Below are positions 12,826 through 23,268 of a stretch of 64,000 bases of DNA, in pieces. The notes beneath the pieces are model-generated. The model did not search any database, was not told the DNA's origin, and worked only from the letters and a program-made list of their open reading frames with translations. Where the stretch lies: the NCBI GenBank assembly GCA_907165275.2, contig OU015655.1, positions 8,444,501 to 8,508,500 of the forward strand. Direction: 5' to 3'. The number at the start of each line of letters is the position of its first letter. Within the stretch, counting starts at the first letter, position 1. Origin of the DNA: Zygaena filipendulae (taxonomy: Eukaryota; Arthropoda; Insecta; Lepidoptera; Zygaenidae). Both the position numbers and the translations under genes were made by a program.

Positions 12826-13182
12826 CCAAAGGGCTATGAAGAGGGCTATGCTTGAAGTTTCGTTGCGAGCTCGATTCAGAAATGAGATAATCCGCAGGTG
12901 AACTGAGGTTACTGACATAGCCCGGAGAATACCTACCAAACCTGTGGCAGTGGGCAGGGCACGTCGCTCGAAGAACTGATAACCGATGGAGCAGGAAAGT
13001 TCTCGAGCAGCGACCATCAACCGGAAGACGCAGCATACCTATACGTAGGCCCGCTATACAAGATGGACCGACGACTTGATGCAGGTCGCGGGACGGCATT
13101 GGATGCGGGAAGTGCATTAGGACCGGTCGATGTGGCAATCCTTGGGGGAGCCTATGTCCAGCAGTGGCTGTTCCCGCGGTGT
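12826..13182 (+). pseudogene. Decayed RTE-type LINE, 3' end of the reverse-transcriptase ORF
   Basis: On the + strand broken frames spell the C-terminal region of RTE-class LINE proteins. First come QRAMKRAML, EVSLRARFRNEIIRR and TEVTDIARRI, then after a frame change WQWAGHVARRTDNRWSRKVL, then TRWTDDLMQVAGRHWMREV, and finally AYVQQWL. The order and spacing match the family, in which this segment follows the polymerase core and ends just before the tail. At least two frameshifts and in-frame stops make it dead. The open frames on the - strand at 12794-13195 are shadows. It lies about 1.1 kb upstream of the last apterous exon, in the same orientation as the gene. Confidence 0.85.
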
Positions 13183-13499
13183 CTTTGTTATTCAAATAGT
13201 TTTAAATATAATTCTCGTAAAAACTTCTATTGATTATTATTAATTATGATTCACTAGTAGGCACCTTTTAAATGTGGTTGATGTGTTGTAAACCTGTATT
13301 ATTCATAAATGTAAAATACGGACCAATAAAGTAGGCAACTAGGTACTAAGCCGTAATTTATTTGATAGATATAACTGTAACCATATCTAGGTAGGTAGGT
13401 ATATTGTTTATGATTACGATCATACTCAGTTGTGACTTGTGACTTATGAATGATTGGGGGCGACAATGTTCGCTTAAATCTAGCGTTAGGCAATAGACG

Positions 13500-13605
13500 C
13501 GTTTACAGAAGTATCTCGTCGGCCATGCACGTAGGGAGGGGCTACCGCACGGCAGCGCGCTATTGGCCGTGATGTTTGCCGCGTTATTGGTACGCACGTT
13601 AAATC
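13500..13605. promoter_or_regulatory. GC-rich island in the apterous intron
   Basis: About 100 bp including GGGGCTACCGCACGGCAGCG and TGCCGCGTTATTGG, less than 800 bp before the last exon. It is non-coding and not a repeat I recognise. Regulatory role inferred. Confidence 0.3.
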
Positions 13606-13792
13606 AGCGAATATATTGCAGATAAAATAAAGCATCACATATAAATCGTAGTAAGGTACAAGACAGTGCCATATAATTATAAAAAACGGGATGAAACCAT
13701 CCTGTCCAGTAATATCTTTTTGTCTAGATAATAATCGTATTAGAATATAATAGGAATAGAGATAAATGTGTGTACGATGTGAGCAATGGGCA

Positions 13793-13930
13793 ATGGTTGT
13801 AGGTAGAGTCGGAGCGCAGACTTCGGCTCATCGCAGCCCGCAGCCAGGGCGGCGCGGCGGCGAAAGCGCGTCACGGTCCGTGGCCGGTGTGCATGGCGTG
13901 CGACGCCGGGGTAATCTCGCTAATTACAAA
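13793..13930. promoter_or_regulatory. ap: Strong GC-rich island 350 bp before the last apterous exon
   Basis: The most GC-rich and CpG-rich stretch in the intron (for example AGGGCGGCGCGGCGGCG), ending in GGTAATCTCGCTAATTA, which contains TAATTA, a homeodomain core site. No long frame with splice sites is visible on either strand. It could be an enhancer, an unrecognised alternative exon, or the start of a non-coding transcript; I cannot separate these. Confidence 0.4.
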
Positions 13931-14278
13931 TAAAATCTACTCTTCAGAACGAAGCTCACAACGGTGAATCAACGAACCTGTTAAAAAAAACAATCATATA
14001 GCCGCTCAGAAATTCGCAAAAGAAAAGAATGGCGCTTCGGTATCCAAGCTAAAGCAGGGTGGAAAGGAATAATCGTGAGTTACGTGAACGACGTATCATG
14101 AAAAAGAATTTGAAGACCGTATACATAAGATCGGTGCGATGACCTTAAAAATGCGATTTTTTGTTTTGCCTCTCGCCGAGCCTCTTATTATCTTTTAGGT
14201 GAAACCACTTTCGGATGCTGGCGATATTGTAATTTTTCTTGTGCGACTGACGACACTCACTGTGTGTTTTGTTCGCAG

Positions 14279-14482
14279 GTTTGGTTCCAGAACGCGCGCG
14301 CCAAATGGCGGCGGACTGTGATGAAGCAGGAGAACAAAATGGCGGAGAAATGTTCTCCGGACGCTTCATTGGATATGGACATGTACCACGGGCCGATGGG
14401 CTCGATACAGTCGCTGCCACCACACAGTCCCTCGTACAGCGTCATGGGACCGCCGAGTCCAAACTCTATGGACTGCCCATAG
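14279..14482 (+). CDS. ap: apterous, last coding exon (homeodomain helix 3 end and C-terminus)
   Basis: After the acceptor GTTCGCAG the exon reads 67 codons and a TAG at 14480-14482. It opens with VWFQNARAKWRR, the second half of the homeodomain recognition helix, with Trp48, Phe49, Asn51 and Arg53 all intact, and joins in frame to the exon ending at 5277. The remaining tail is short: TVMKQENKMAEKCSPDAS, then LDMDMYHGPMGSIQSL, then a Ser/Pro-rich end PPHSPSYSVMGPPSPNSMDC. Drosophila Apterous, as I recall it, also has a short tail with an LDLDS...HSP...GGPNS layout, which supports Apterous over vertebrate-type Lhx2/9 with its longer tail. The frame is intact. Whether this is the A or B insect paralogue is not determined. 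Confidence 0.95.
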   Translation, partial: VWFQNARAKWRRTVMKQENKMAEKCSPDASLDMDMYHGPMGSIQSLPPHSPSYSVMGPPSPNSMDCP

Positions 14483-14980
14483 CGTCAGTTTTGCGCTTTA
14501 TGAGCGCTTTAAAATTGGACAATATTTCTCATGTATTACAGTTTTAAAAGTGATAAAGACAATTGTTAAATGGAAATCTAGTTTGTCGTATATATACATT
14601 AGTGCGGTAAACGAATTTCGGATTTATCTGTCACCAAAGCTGGGATTTGGAAAGTGAATAGTGTTACACAGTGTCGTGTACTCTCTACATACAGTAGTGA
14701 ACGGGATAATTACTGTACCATAATTTATTACAAACAACATGTTAATATTACATTTAAATAAGTTAAAATTGGTTATTTTAAATAAACGGTTAATCATCAC
14801 AACGAATTAATACATATTAAAAGATTTGTAAGATGACCTAATAACTTATAATAGCTGTTATTCACATTATAATATCTAAAATAATTTTAAGAAAAAATTC
14901 GGTTGTGTTTATGTAATGGTTAAAATTGTTTTTTTTTTACACAAAATTGATAATAAAAAGGTTTGTAAATTAAATACTTC
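14483..14980 (+). other. ap: apterous 3' UTR (extent uncertain)
   Basis: AT-rich sequence following the stop codon. AATAAA signals occur at 14781-14786 and 14952-14957. Either could end the transcript, and a longer UTR is possible because developmental genes often use distal sites. No coding sequence. Confidence 0.5.
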
Positions 14981-17702
14981 ATACATTTAACTATTCTCAA
15001 TGTACCTATTCATAGTTGGTGTTTAGTTACGGTATCTAGGTCTTATTCAAATTATCGATTTCTAGAACGCTGAGAAATGTAGGTAAAATTCTAAAGTAGA
15101 TAACGGCTGGTACAAATAGTTTTATAGTAGGCATTCCCTGGTTTTTAATTAAGGACACCTACTATTATAACCTCTTATTATAAATAGCAGTATTATTTTA
15201 AACTTCGAATTTTCATCAATCTAAGCTTTATACAAGAATATATTGTGTGGTCAATATTTCGATGAAGGAAAGTTACTGCCACAGAGTAAATAAATTAACT
15301 AAAGAGGACATGAAGGTGGGGCAGGCGCGCTACCGTTACAAAGGAAGTTAGAGCAAATGCTCTAACAAGCCCAAATCTTCTTTTGCTGCCACCCCAAGTA
15401 TATTTACCACAATATTCCCAAAACTGTGAATTTTGAAAACATAACCATAATAGGTATAGCGTTTAATACATTTCTTTACGTTAGCGAATGTTTTAGTGGG
15501 TGATGAATAGTTTTTTGTGCGAAAGTCACCCGGCATGACAAACTAGTATGACCATAAGAAAACAGCGGGCGACACTGGTTTTCATCTGTTTTCATACTAA
15601 ACTAAGTTGATGTCCCTTCTATCTGTTATTTTCGGTTCTGTGGTTACTGCTATAGGAGTTAGTGGTTTATGAACAAAACGTACTTTTGAGTCTAAACAAA
15701 TCGTGATCTACAGATAATACAACCACTTCAAATAAATGACTACTAAATTCACAGCGTTCAATATAGATCAATAAATTATGGGTAAGTATAATCAAAGACA
15801 TACTAGTAACATACTAGAGTCCTTAGGTTGTAGGTACTTATTAGGTACTGTGTCAATATTAGTATGTACAATTGTACAGTAAGTTTTAAATAAACTTAAG
15901 ATATTTTCAAACTTTATGGAAACTAAAATTTACCATTAACAAAGTCGAAGCAAGTAAAAATAATTATGATTTAAACCTTTTTCTATTTGACGGTTCAACT
16001 TTTTTGATTGATTAGGTACTGGACCTACCTTATATTATGTTTATTGGTGTATACTTATGATATTCAATAAGTTAATGACCGTTTTTCTTTACACGCTGTC
16101 AGAACAATGAAAGTTATAGAGACCATAGAGTTATGTCTTGAAGCAAAGCTCAGATCCAGAACGAGGAACTAATCGTAAATCAGATAAAGTGAAATATTAT
16201 AGTACCTATACATATAACAGGATTACCAACGAAGGTACTCTGAGGGGCTTCAGCGGCTGGCAACGTGTTTTGATAAAACCATGTTAGTGAGCGAAACAGA
16301 GGATCGGATCAGGACCGTATTTGAAGGAGGGTATTAACTATTTAGTATTCGATTCTCATCTCAATCATCTTTGTATAAAAAAATTGCCTAAAATACAAAA
16401 AAAAAATAACTATGAAAATTATTGAGCACGCATGTTGCCGACGCGTTGATGGATACCCAATGGTCATTCAACACCTCTTCTTTGTATTGCCGCTAATGCG
16501 TAGAATCAAATGTAAAGATTACTTATTCACCCGCATAAACCTCTTTATTTTAAATCACAGAGAAAACCTAAAATAAAGGGGTAAGTATTTTTTTATATTT
16601 TTATAGTTAGATGAGACCATCAATTATTATCAAGGGCTTCAATACATCCTTCCGTATAATGCAAATATTAATCGATTATGATGACAATGAATTTACCGAC
16701 TTTGAGTGCTTAATATATCAAAATTAAAGATAAGTATGTATTCATTAATTATTGGATTATTAAGATTATTAAAGCTTCGCTTCTGTTGCGTGTCTCACAT
16801 CTCATTAATGTTTTTTTTAATCCGACTGTAGTGGAACGAAAATTTTGTTATACAAATGTGCTCAGTCAAAACTGTTAAGTTCCATCCCGCTGGAGTCTAG
16901 TGAAAAACAGTTATTAATTTGATTAGTTACACATATTAGGTATTAAATTAAAGCCTACTGATTTAAAGATTGGATAAGAAATTGAAAAAATTATAGTATC
17001 CGTCCATTTAAATTAGCCAACCTGTGAAAACATTATAAACCTTCTGGTGGCGACTCAGCCTGTCTCGCTTTTTATTTGAACTTTTCAGTACAGAACCGAA
17101 ATCAAATTCTGAATTTATTTATTTTATTTTTATTTTAGTACGTGCCTATGTCGTAAGATGTTTAAATACACTTAAATTTAGCAAACATGTGAAAATATGA
17201 AATAAAAAAATATTTAATTGTTAAAATTTGAATTTGAGAGCCGAGAATGAGCGTGACAGACAGAATTACGACTACGGAATTGATGGTTTACAATTCGTAT
17301 TTAAAATTTTAGCGTAGGTACGCCGCGATAAAATTATAAGGCGGATATTCCATAAAGATTTCTTTAAATTCGCAGAACTGGATGTTTAACGAACTGTGTA
17401 CCTACCAAACCTCAATAAAACAAGGTAGAAAAAAAAAGATTGTGTTGTTTAATATAATATATTTTACTATTTATTTATTTAACGTTTATATTTAATATAG
17501 ATTTTAAGATAACTATAAGTTATGGTAAAGAGAAAATTTCCATAGAGTATAATGAATAATTAGTTTGTATTTAGTTTTTTAGAGCATGGCGTCAGATTGG
17601 CCGGTATCTAACCAGAATGTGAATATATTCAAAGGACAATAGCTAATGGCTGGATTAAACGTTCCAAACAATTTTCAATAAAATTCCCAGAAATGGATCT
17701 TA
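14981..17702. other. Intergenic, nothing recognised
   Basis: AT-rich spacer. The open frame at 15348-15536 has no domain. A small richer patch lies at 15310-15345. No repeat with defined ends was recognised here. Confidence 0.5.
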
Positions 17703-17921
17703 CGGCTGCACTCAGAGTCGTTTTAATAACTTTATTGTAAGTAAATATTGTAAAGAAAAATTATGTTAATTGGCATTGGTAATATCACTAATAAAGTTAA
17801 ATTTAATTTAAATGCCAATAAGCGTTAATTTAATGAACGTCTCTGAGTGCGGAAGTTTTGTTTTTATAATCTTTAGATACTTAAAATTAAGTAGTTATTA
17901 AAACGAATCTGAGTGCGGCCG
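17703..17921. mobile_element. Foldback MITE, family A copy 3 (diverged, 219 bp)
   Basis: Same plan as the copies at 92 and 28312: ends CGGCTGCAC and GTGCGGCCG, flanked by TTA at 17700-17702 and 17922-17924. The arms have drifted and the copy is 18 bp shorter. The inner motif here reads CTCTGAGTGCGG, closer to the outer end motif than in the two younger copies, which suggests that inner and outer motifs had a common origin. Confidence 0.85.
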
Positions 17922-20900
17922 TTAGACTTTCAAGGTTAGTTTTTTTTTGTTAGACAGTATGAGCAGATAGAGACATTTCTGTTTGCTGTCACAAGGGTTA
18001 TATGGGTGCGATAAGTACAAAGAAAATTTCTTCTGTTTTGTGTGAAATATTCACTTTTGGTCTTTAAATTGAGTCCATGTTTCGTTTCGGCATAAAAGAG
18101 CTTTTTTACATGATCTATAAGTTATGATTTTCCCATATTGACCAGAATAAAAGAATCACCTTGTATAATAATTATCCGGCTAATTACACGTACTGTTAGT
18201 TCCTCTTTTATATTAATACTTATAAACTAATAATTTAATAAAAATATATCTAAGTTGCATCAATAGATATCAACTATTGTGTAATATCGTAGAAGTTTAA
18301 TCGATATAATTGCCAATACCATAATAGTACATGCTGAATCTACATAAATATCCATTTCTGTAATAACCTGCAGTTTCATTGAAATTTTTTGTAATATTAT
18401 AATTTATAAGTACAAATTCCATAATGCAAATAAAAAACAAATTATTCAGCAGTAATCTTAAAATCTGGATACTATTTATTATTCCTGCGACTGTAAAAAT
18501 TATATTGATCTGTTATAATAAAAATATTCCAAGTAAAAACATTTGCATGCTTTTTATTTCACTGCACACGGCTTGAACCGTACAAAACTAATTAAAACGC
18601 TTATTGTGAACATATCTTTTATGCGGTTACAAGCGCCTATCCAAATAACGATCATGAAATAATACGCATAAACTCGAAGCACCCATTGTGTTATGAAATT
18701 AGGAACCATTTAAAAGTGCAATGAAATTTGTAAATTAAAAGAGCTTGTATGTGTCGATAAAAATCAAAATGCTCTTATGATTTACAAGTAAAACTGCATT
18801 AGTGTACAAAATACCAATGAGTGATTGCACGCTCCGTTGAGCTGAGAGTGGAGTCGTCGCGCCGCCAGCTCGACTGCTCAGGCGCATATTTTGTTTATTT
18901 TCAAGGCGCCATTAGCCGTCCAACTAGCGCTACTTGCTAAAAAAATCTAAAATTATGTAAAAATATGAAAAAATTCATGTTTAAGATTAAATATTGTATT
19001 TTGTACTTACCTAGAACTTATACCTACATAAAAATGAAAAATAGAAAACTAAATTACCAAAAAAAAGCTACCTACTAGAGTAAAACTTTTTTATATTATG
19101 CTAAGGCGCTGAAAAATACTATCGAAAATATTATTGTAGGTAATTAAGTACTTTTGTTTGTACTAGTGATTTTTCTGAAATTAATAATTATATAACAAGT
19201 TTTTTTAGGCAAATGGTGCTAGTTTGTCGTCTTATGTTAGTGTTCAGAAGGCACAGAAGCTAAATGTTAGAGTTACGATCTGTCGCGTAAGCACGCTGTA
19301 GGAGGACCCTAAGTTATGTCGTTTTAATTAAAACAATAAATAAGGCTGAAACCGGCAGCTGGGCGGTTGGGTGGTCCCCATCTGATTTTTTTTCTTCAAA
19401 ATTCCTTACTTTATCAGTTCAACCTAACTATATCGTGACCTCACCTCAGTGGAGGCTTTACATAAATTTGACCTATATCAAACAATAGTAGATAGGCTTT
19501 GTGAATGAGTAAAAAAACACGAAGTTTATTTGAGGATTCAAACATAAATATTTTAATAATGGTTAAGTTTTTCTTATAAAGCTAAGAAAGTCAAGAAAAT
19601 AATGATGAATTAAGTAACGTTATTGCGCACCATATAATTAAATTGGTGTCTCCCTTCTTCATCTTCTTCTCCTTCTTATAGACTTACTACTAATAAGGTA
19701 AAAAAAATACAAATTTCCATCCTGCCAATCTGACAAAATTTACATTTATGTAGAAATATCGTAAGACCCATCGTCAGGAGGTGCATAGAAGTATCTAGTT
19801 AACGTTTACCGAATTACCGATATACTCGTCGAAACGAAAAAAAAGCACAAACAGGACAGATTAACGGAAAGGTTAACTAAGTATATACCTACTTGTTTAC
19901 ATAATTAAACCAAATAATCCCTATATAATTTATCAGTTGTAGGTACTTCCCTAGAACCTATATAATATGTTTAGCCAGTACCTTCATACCAGCACAGATA
20001 CCACAGTGAGCACTTTAAACCAAGTAGTGTACCTCCAAGACTGGGAGACTCCAGAGGGTAAACTGACTTTTAACAATGAATGTTATAGATTATTCAGTGC
20101 GAATTTGTGTGAAGTTAGTATGAATATTGTAATTAGTTAGTATATTAAATTTTAATGGTTCCCTGTGTCACATTATTGCACCTTCAAGAGTTTGACTCTA
20201 TATGGTATAATCATGCTTTTGTTGTGGTCGTTGTACAAAAACTGGTCGCACGCTCTTGTGGAATCTGCAATCCGGACTCCGATATGTCCCATTCAGGAGA
20301 GAAAGAGATGAGTATATATTTATTGGTTATAATTAAATAAAAACAGAACAGGATAGAGAGTTGGTCAAATAACGGGACAGTAGTTTTTGGATCAAGATTT
20401 TATACAAAAAACTGGGAAGTTCGTCCCTTGCTCTTTTCGCAGTATAATTGTCCTTGATTTTTATATTAATTCACTATATAAAACTTCACATAACATACAT
20501 GAATACAGGTGAGGTGACAGATCGCATTATATAAGTTATCTTATGTACCTTATGTAAGTAACCTCGCCGTTCCTCAATAAAAAACGGTTTTGATTCCCGG
20601 TAGGGAATGACCTTTTGTAATAAACAGAATGTTTTGCTGTCCTGTCCAGGCGTAGATAGGTACTGAAAATAATATAATATATCTATCTACATAATATGTA
20701 CTGGGTATATATATGTAGTATTTAACACATTTTACTTGCATGATTTGAAAATCATGTATTTATTATGATAAACAATGTAAAAAATTATTTATATTAGATT
20801 AAATAAAAATCTGAAATTCAGTCACAGGCTGCACAAAAGTGCACTATAAGCATTGGGTATATCAATAACTATAAGCAATTTGATAATTGAAAGAAAATTC

Positions 20901-21516
20901 TTTTGGTTCCCGATAAAACAGCGCAATATTAAAATCACGATGAAAATGCACGTTTAGGTATAGGTACGTACGAGAATTTATACGAGTCAGCTGCAGTTCT
21001 ACGCCGAATAATTGCTGTACCTAAATAAATATATAAAGTAAGTATAACAGTACATGTTATGACAGCACACAGTAGGTACTACATATATATACATATTATT
21101 CTTAATTAACTCTTAAGACGCGTTTCTAAAATCTATACACTAAGCTAGGCCCTAAGGATATACCTACCCTAAAACTTTTAAATAATCCTAAAGTACCTAC
21201 TTGAACCAGAAGTAGGTAAATGGCTCCAAAGTCAACCAACATATGGTCTTATTTGGAGCGTTTGTGCGTGCTAAGGTATAAATCATGCTCGTAGGAAATG
21301 TTGCGTGCATTTTTAACTTTTGGGAATTCCATTTGGGTGTGGCAAATTATTTTGTTCAGAGGAGGTAGACGCATATTAGGTACTTATACTTTGGTGACCA
21401 GTTCGACTTTAGTTTCCTGTGTTTATTTTCATACTACAGTATGTGAGATTGGAGTACAATTTTGTGATTCTAAAATTTAAGTGAAGATAGTAGCTTTAGT
21501 TACAAAAAAAAATTTG
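17922..21516. other. Intergenic, nothing coding recognised
   Basis: AT-rich. A GC-rich island at 18825-18925 (containing GTCGTCGCGCCGCCAGCTCG) is listed separately. The open frame at 20155-20340 has no domain or splice context. Confidence 0.5.
18825..18930. promoter_or_regulatory. GC-rich island about 4.3 kb downstream of apterous
   Basis: About 100 bp including GTCGTCGCGCCGCCAGCTCG and CAAGGCGCCATTAGCC in AT-rich DNA. It is non-coding and not a recognised repeat. An enhancer is possible; inferred only from composition. Confidence 0.3.
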
Positions 21517-21982
21517 AACTGAGTTCCAAAAACACAAAAATGCATTATATATACTTGAAAGCTAAAAATAACAAAATACTAATTTAATCCAAAAAACAAA
21601 AATACGTAATATTATTATAGGTCTGTGCTACCACTGATCGGTTTGAATTCGGTTCTAAGCCCGCTTGTGTCTCGGTGGTTTTCTCAGGACGAGCTTCTCA
21701 AAACACGCTTAATTCAATGTGGTGGAAGTGAACTTAGTCCATCTAGCTCTATTTGGCTTGTCACCGACTACAAACCGATCAGTGGTAGCACAGACCAATA
21801 ATAATATTATGTGCGTTTTTGTCTTTTGGATTAAATCAGTATTTTGTTATTTTTAGCTTTTTAGTAAAAAGAAGTTTCCAAATCGGTCCAACCGTCTTCA
21901 AGTAATCGGTGAACATATTATGTACATAAAAAAAACATACATACAGCCGAACACAGAACCTCCTCCTTTTTGGAAGTCGGTT
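21517..21982. mobile_element. Foldback element, family B copy 1 (CCGACTTCCAAAAA ends)
   Basis: The right end reads CTCCTTTTTGGAAGTCGGTT and the left end is a degraded version, AACTGAGTTCCAAAAAC. Inside, about 100-bp inverted arms match well (21558-21655 against 21763-21870), including GCTACCACTGATCGGTTTG and its complement AAACCGATCAGTGGTAGC. The 'accgacttccaaaaaggaggagg' end is a very common lepidopteran repeat signature. No coding capacity. Confidence 0.7.
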
Positions 21983-22933
21983 AAAAATAGAAGTGCAGAC
22001 TATCTTTAAGGCAATTTGATTTTACAGCTTGGATAACCTGCATTCTAAATTTGAACCTAGCAGTTAAATTACTAAAAACCTTGAAATTAGTGTTTCTTTA
22101 CTCGAACCTGAATACCTACCGCTTAAAAAAAGGACTAATTCTAAATTAATGGTATATTCATACAAAATTTCACCCTCTTGGGAATATAATTTCAAGGATG
22201 TTTAGAATTTAAAAAGGTTTTTAGTAATTTAACTCCTAGGTTCAAAAATAGACCACAGGTTATTCAAGCTATTGTAATGTAGTGTACCTATTTAATTCAC
22301 AATTAATTTGTATTACTAACAATAGTTTATAAGAAAGGATGATACTAACAGAATTGATCCATGTCGATGGTCGAATTAAATGAAATTTATTATTATTATT
22401 ATTGACCCTTTTTTAAATGAAGGCTTTTGAAAATTTTTAAGTATCATTTACTCAGACTCATCCAGGATTTGTTGACGTTAACATACGTTAAAATGTACCG
22501 AATGTACTCTGAATTAAAAAAAAAGAAAGAAAGAAAGAGGACTTTGAAAAAAGTTGGCGCGCTGTTTACAAAAATTCCTCAAAATCAACCCAGGGGTAGA
22601 CCACAGCGTGGGTGAAAGTTTTTGTCCCCGGTTACGTCCCATTTGCCCCCGGATGCGGTAACATAAGTCGAGGGCACGACCTATTTCTGTCTATCTACGT
22701 TTTTACTGAAGGCGCCCTATGTGTCTAACAGAGCTCGCAACAGCTACTGTATCCAGTAACACATCACAGTAAATTATACACCGAAATCAGGTAAACTTAT
22801 TTTTAGAAACTTTCGTGGAAGCATGCGCACAATTCACCAATTTTTTCTCTTGATCAGATAGAAACGCATGCAAATCAAACAAAATACATTTTTACACTCT
22901 GTCTCTTTTGTAATTTTCAATTTTATTTTTAAA
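21983..22933. other. No gene seen; microsatellites
   Basis: AT-rich with a TTA run at about 22388-22406 and a GAAA run at about 22521-22540. The frame at 22427-22615 passes through the microsatellite and is not called. A GC-richer patch at about 22590-22690 has no known motif. Confidence 0.45.
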
Positions 22934-22972
22934 TTAGCTGTGCCTCGCGGTTTCACCCGCGTGAAACCTGTT
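22934..22972 (+). repeat. SINE-like head fragment
   Basis: Only the head of the CTAGCTGT family is present (TTAGCTGTGCCTCGCGGTTT then CACCCGCGTG); downstream sequence does not match. Confidence 0.6.
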
Positions 22973-23085
22973 TACATAAAAACTTTTTTCCCCAACATAG
23001 GATAATCCCCATAGATAGATAGGTATGGGTACCTATCTACGTATCTATATAATATACCTAAACTACCAATTTAGTTTTTTTTATT

Positions 23086-23268
23086 AACTAGCTGTTCCTC
23101 GTGGTTTCATTCGCGTGAATTTCAGTGTTTCCGCGGGAACTTCTAGTTAAAAGTAGTCTATGTTCTTTTTTGACAATGTGCATGCAAAATTTCATGAAGG
23201 TCGATACAGTAGTAAGGGGGGAAAGCATAACCAACAAATTCACATTCGCATTTTTAATAGAAAGTAAG
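23086..23268 (+). mobile_element. SINE-like repeat, CTAGCTGT family, nearly full length
   Basis: Head AACTAGCTGTTCCTCGTGG; middle with CCGCGGGAACTTC and GCATGCAAAATTTCATGAAG; tail ACCAACAAATTCACATTCGC followed by an A/T-rich end. The order head, CCGCGGGAA box, AAAATTTCATG box, CACATTCGCATTT tail is the full family plan. Open frames over it on both strands are shadows. Confidence 0.75.

Larger units (their letters stand above)
5278..14278 (+). other. ap: apterous intron, 9.0 kb, splitting the homeodomain after residue 46
   Basis: The intron begins GTAATT at 5278 and ends GTTCGCAG at 14278. It lies on a codon boundary between Gln46 and Val47 of the homeodomain, a familiar intron site in homeobox genes. 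It holds a SINE-like copy (8301-8490), a foldback element (12273-12420), a decayed RTE LINE end (12826-13182) and several GC-rich islands listed separately. The remaining stretches are AT-rich with no supported gene; the many short open frames inside lack splice context or known motifs. Confidence 0.85.

Noticed and set aside
12794..13195. 133-codon - strand frame in the apterous intron
   Set aside because: The + strand of the same block is a clear, decayed RTE LINE end; the - strand frame is its shadow.
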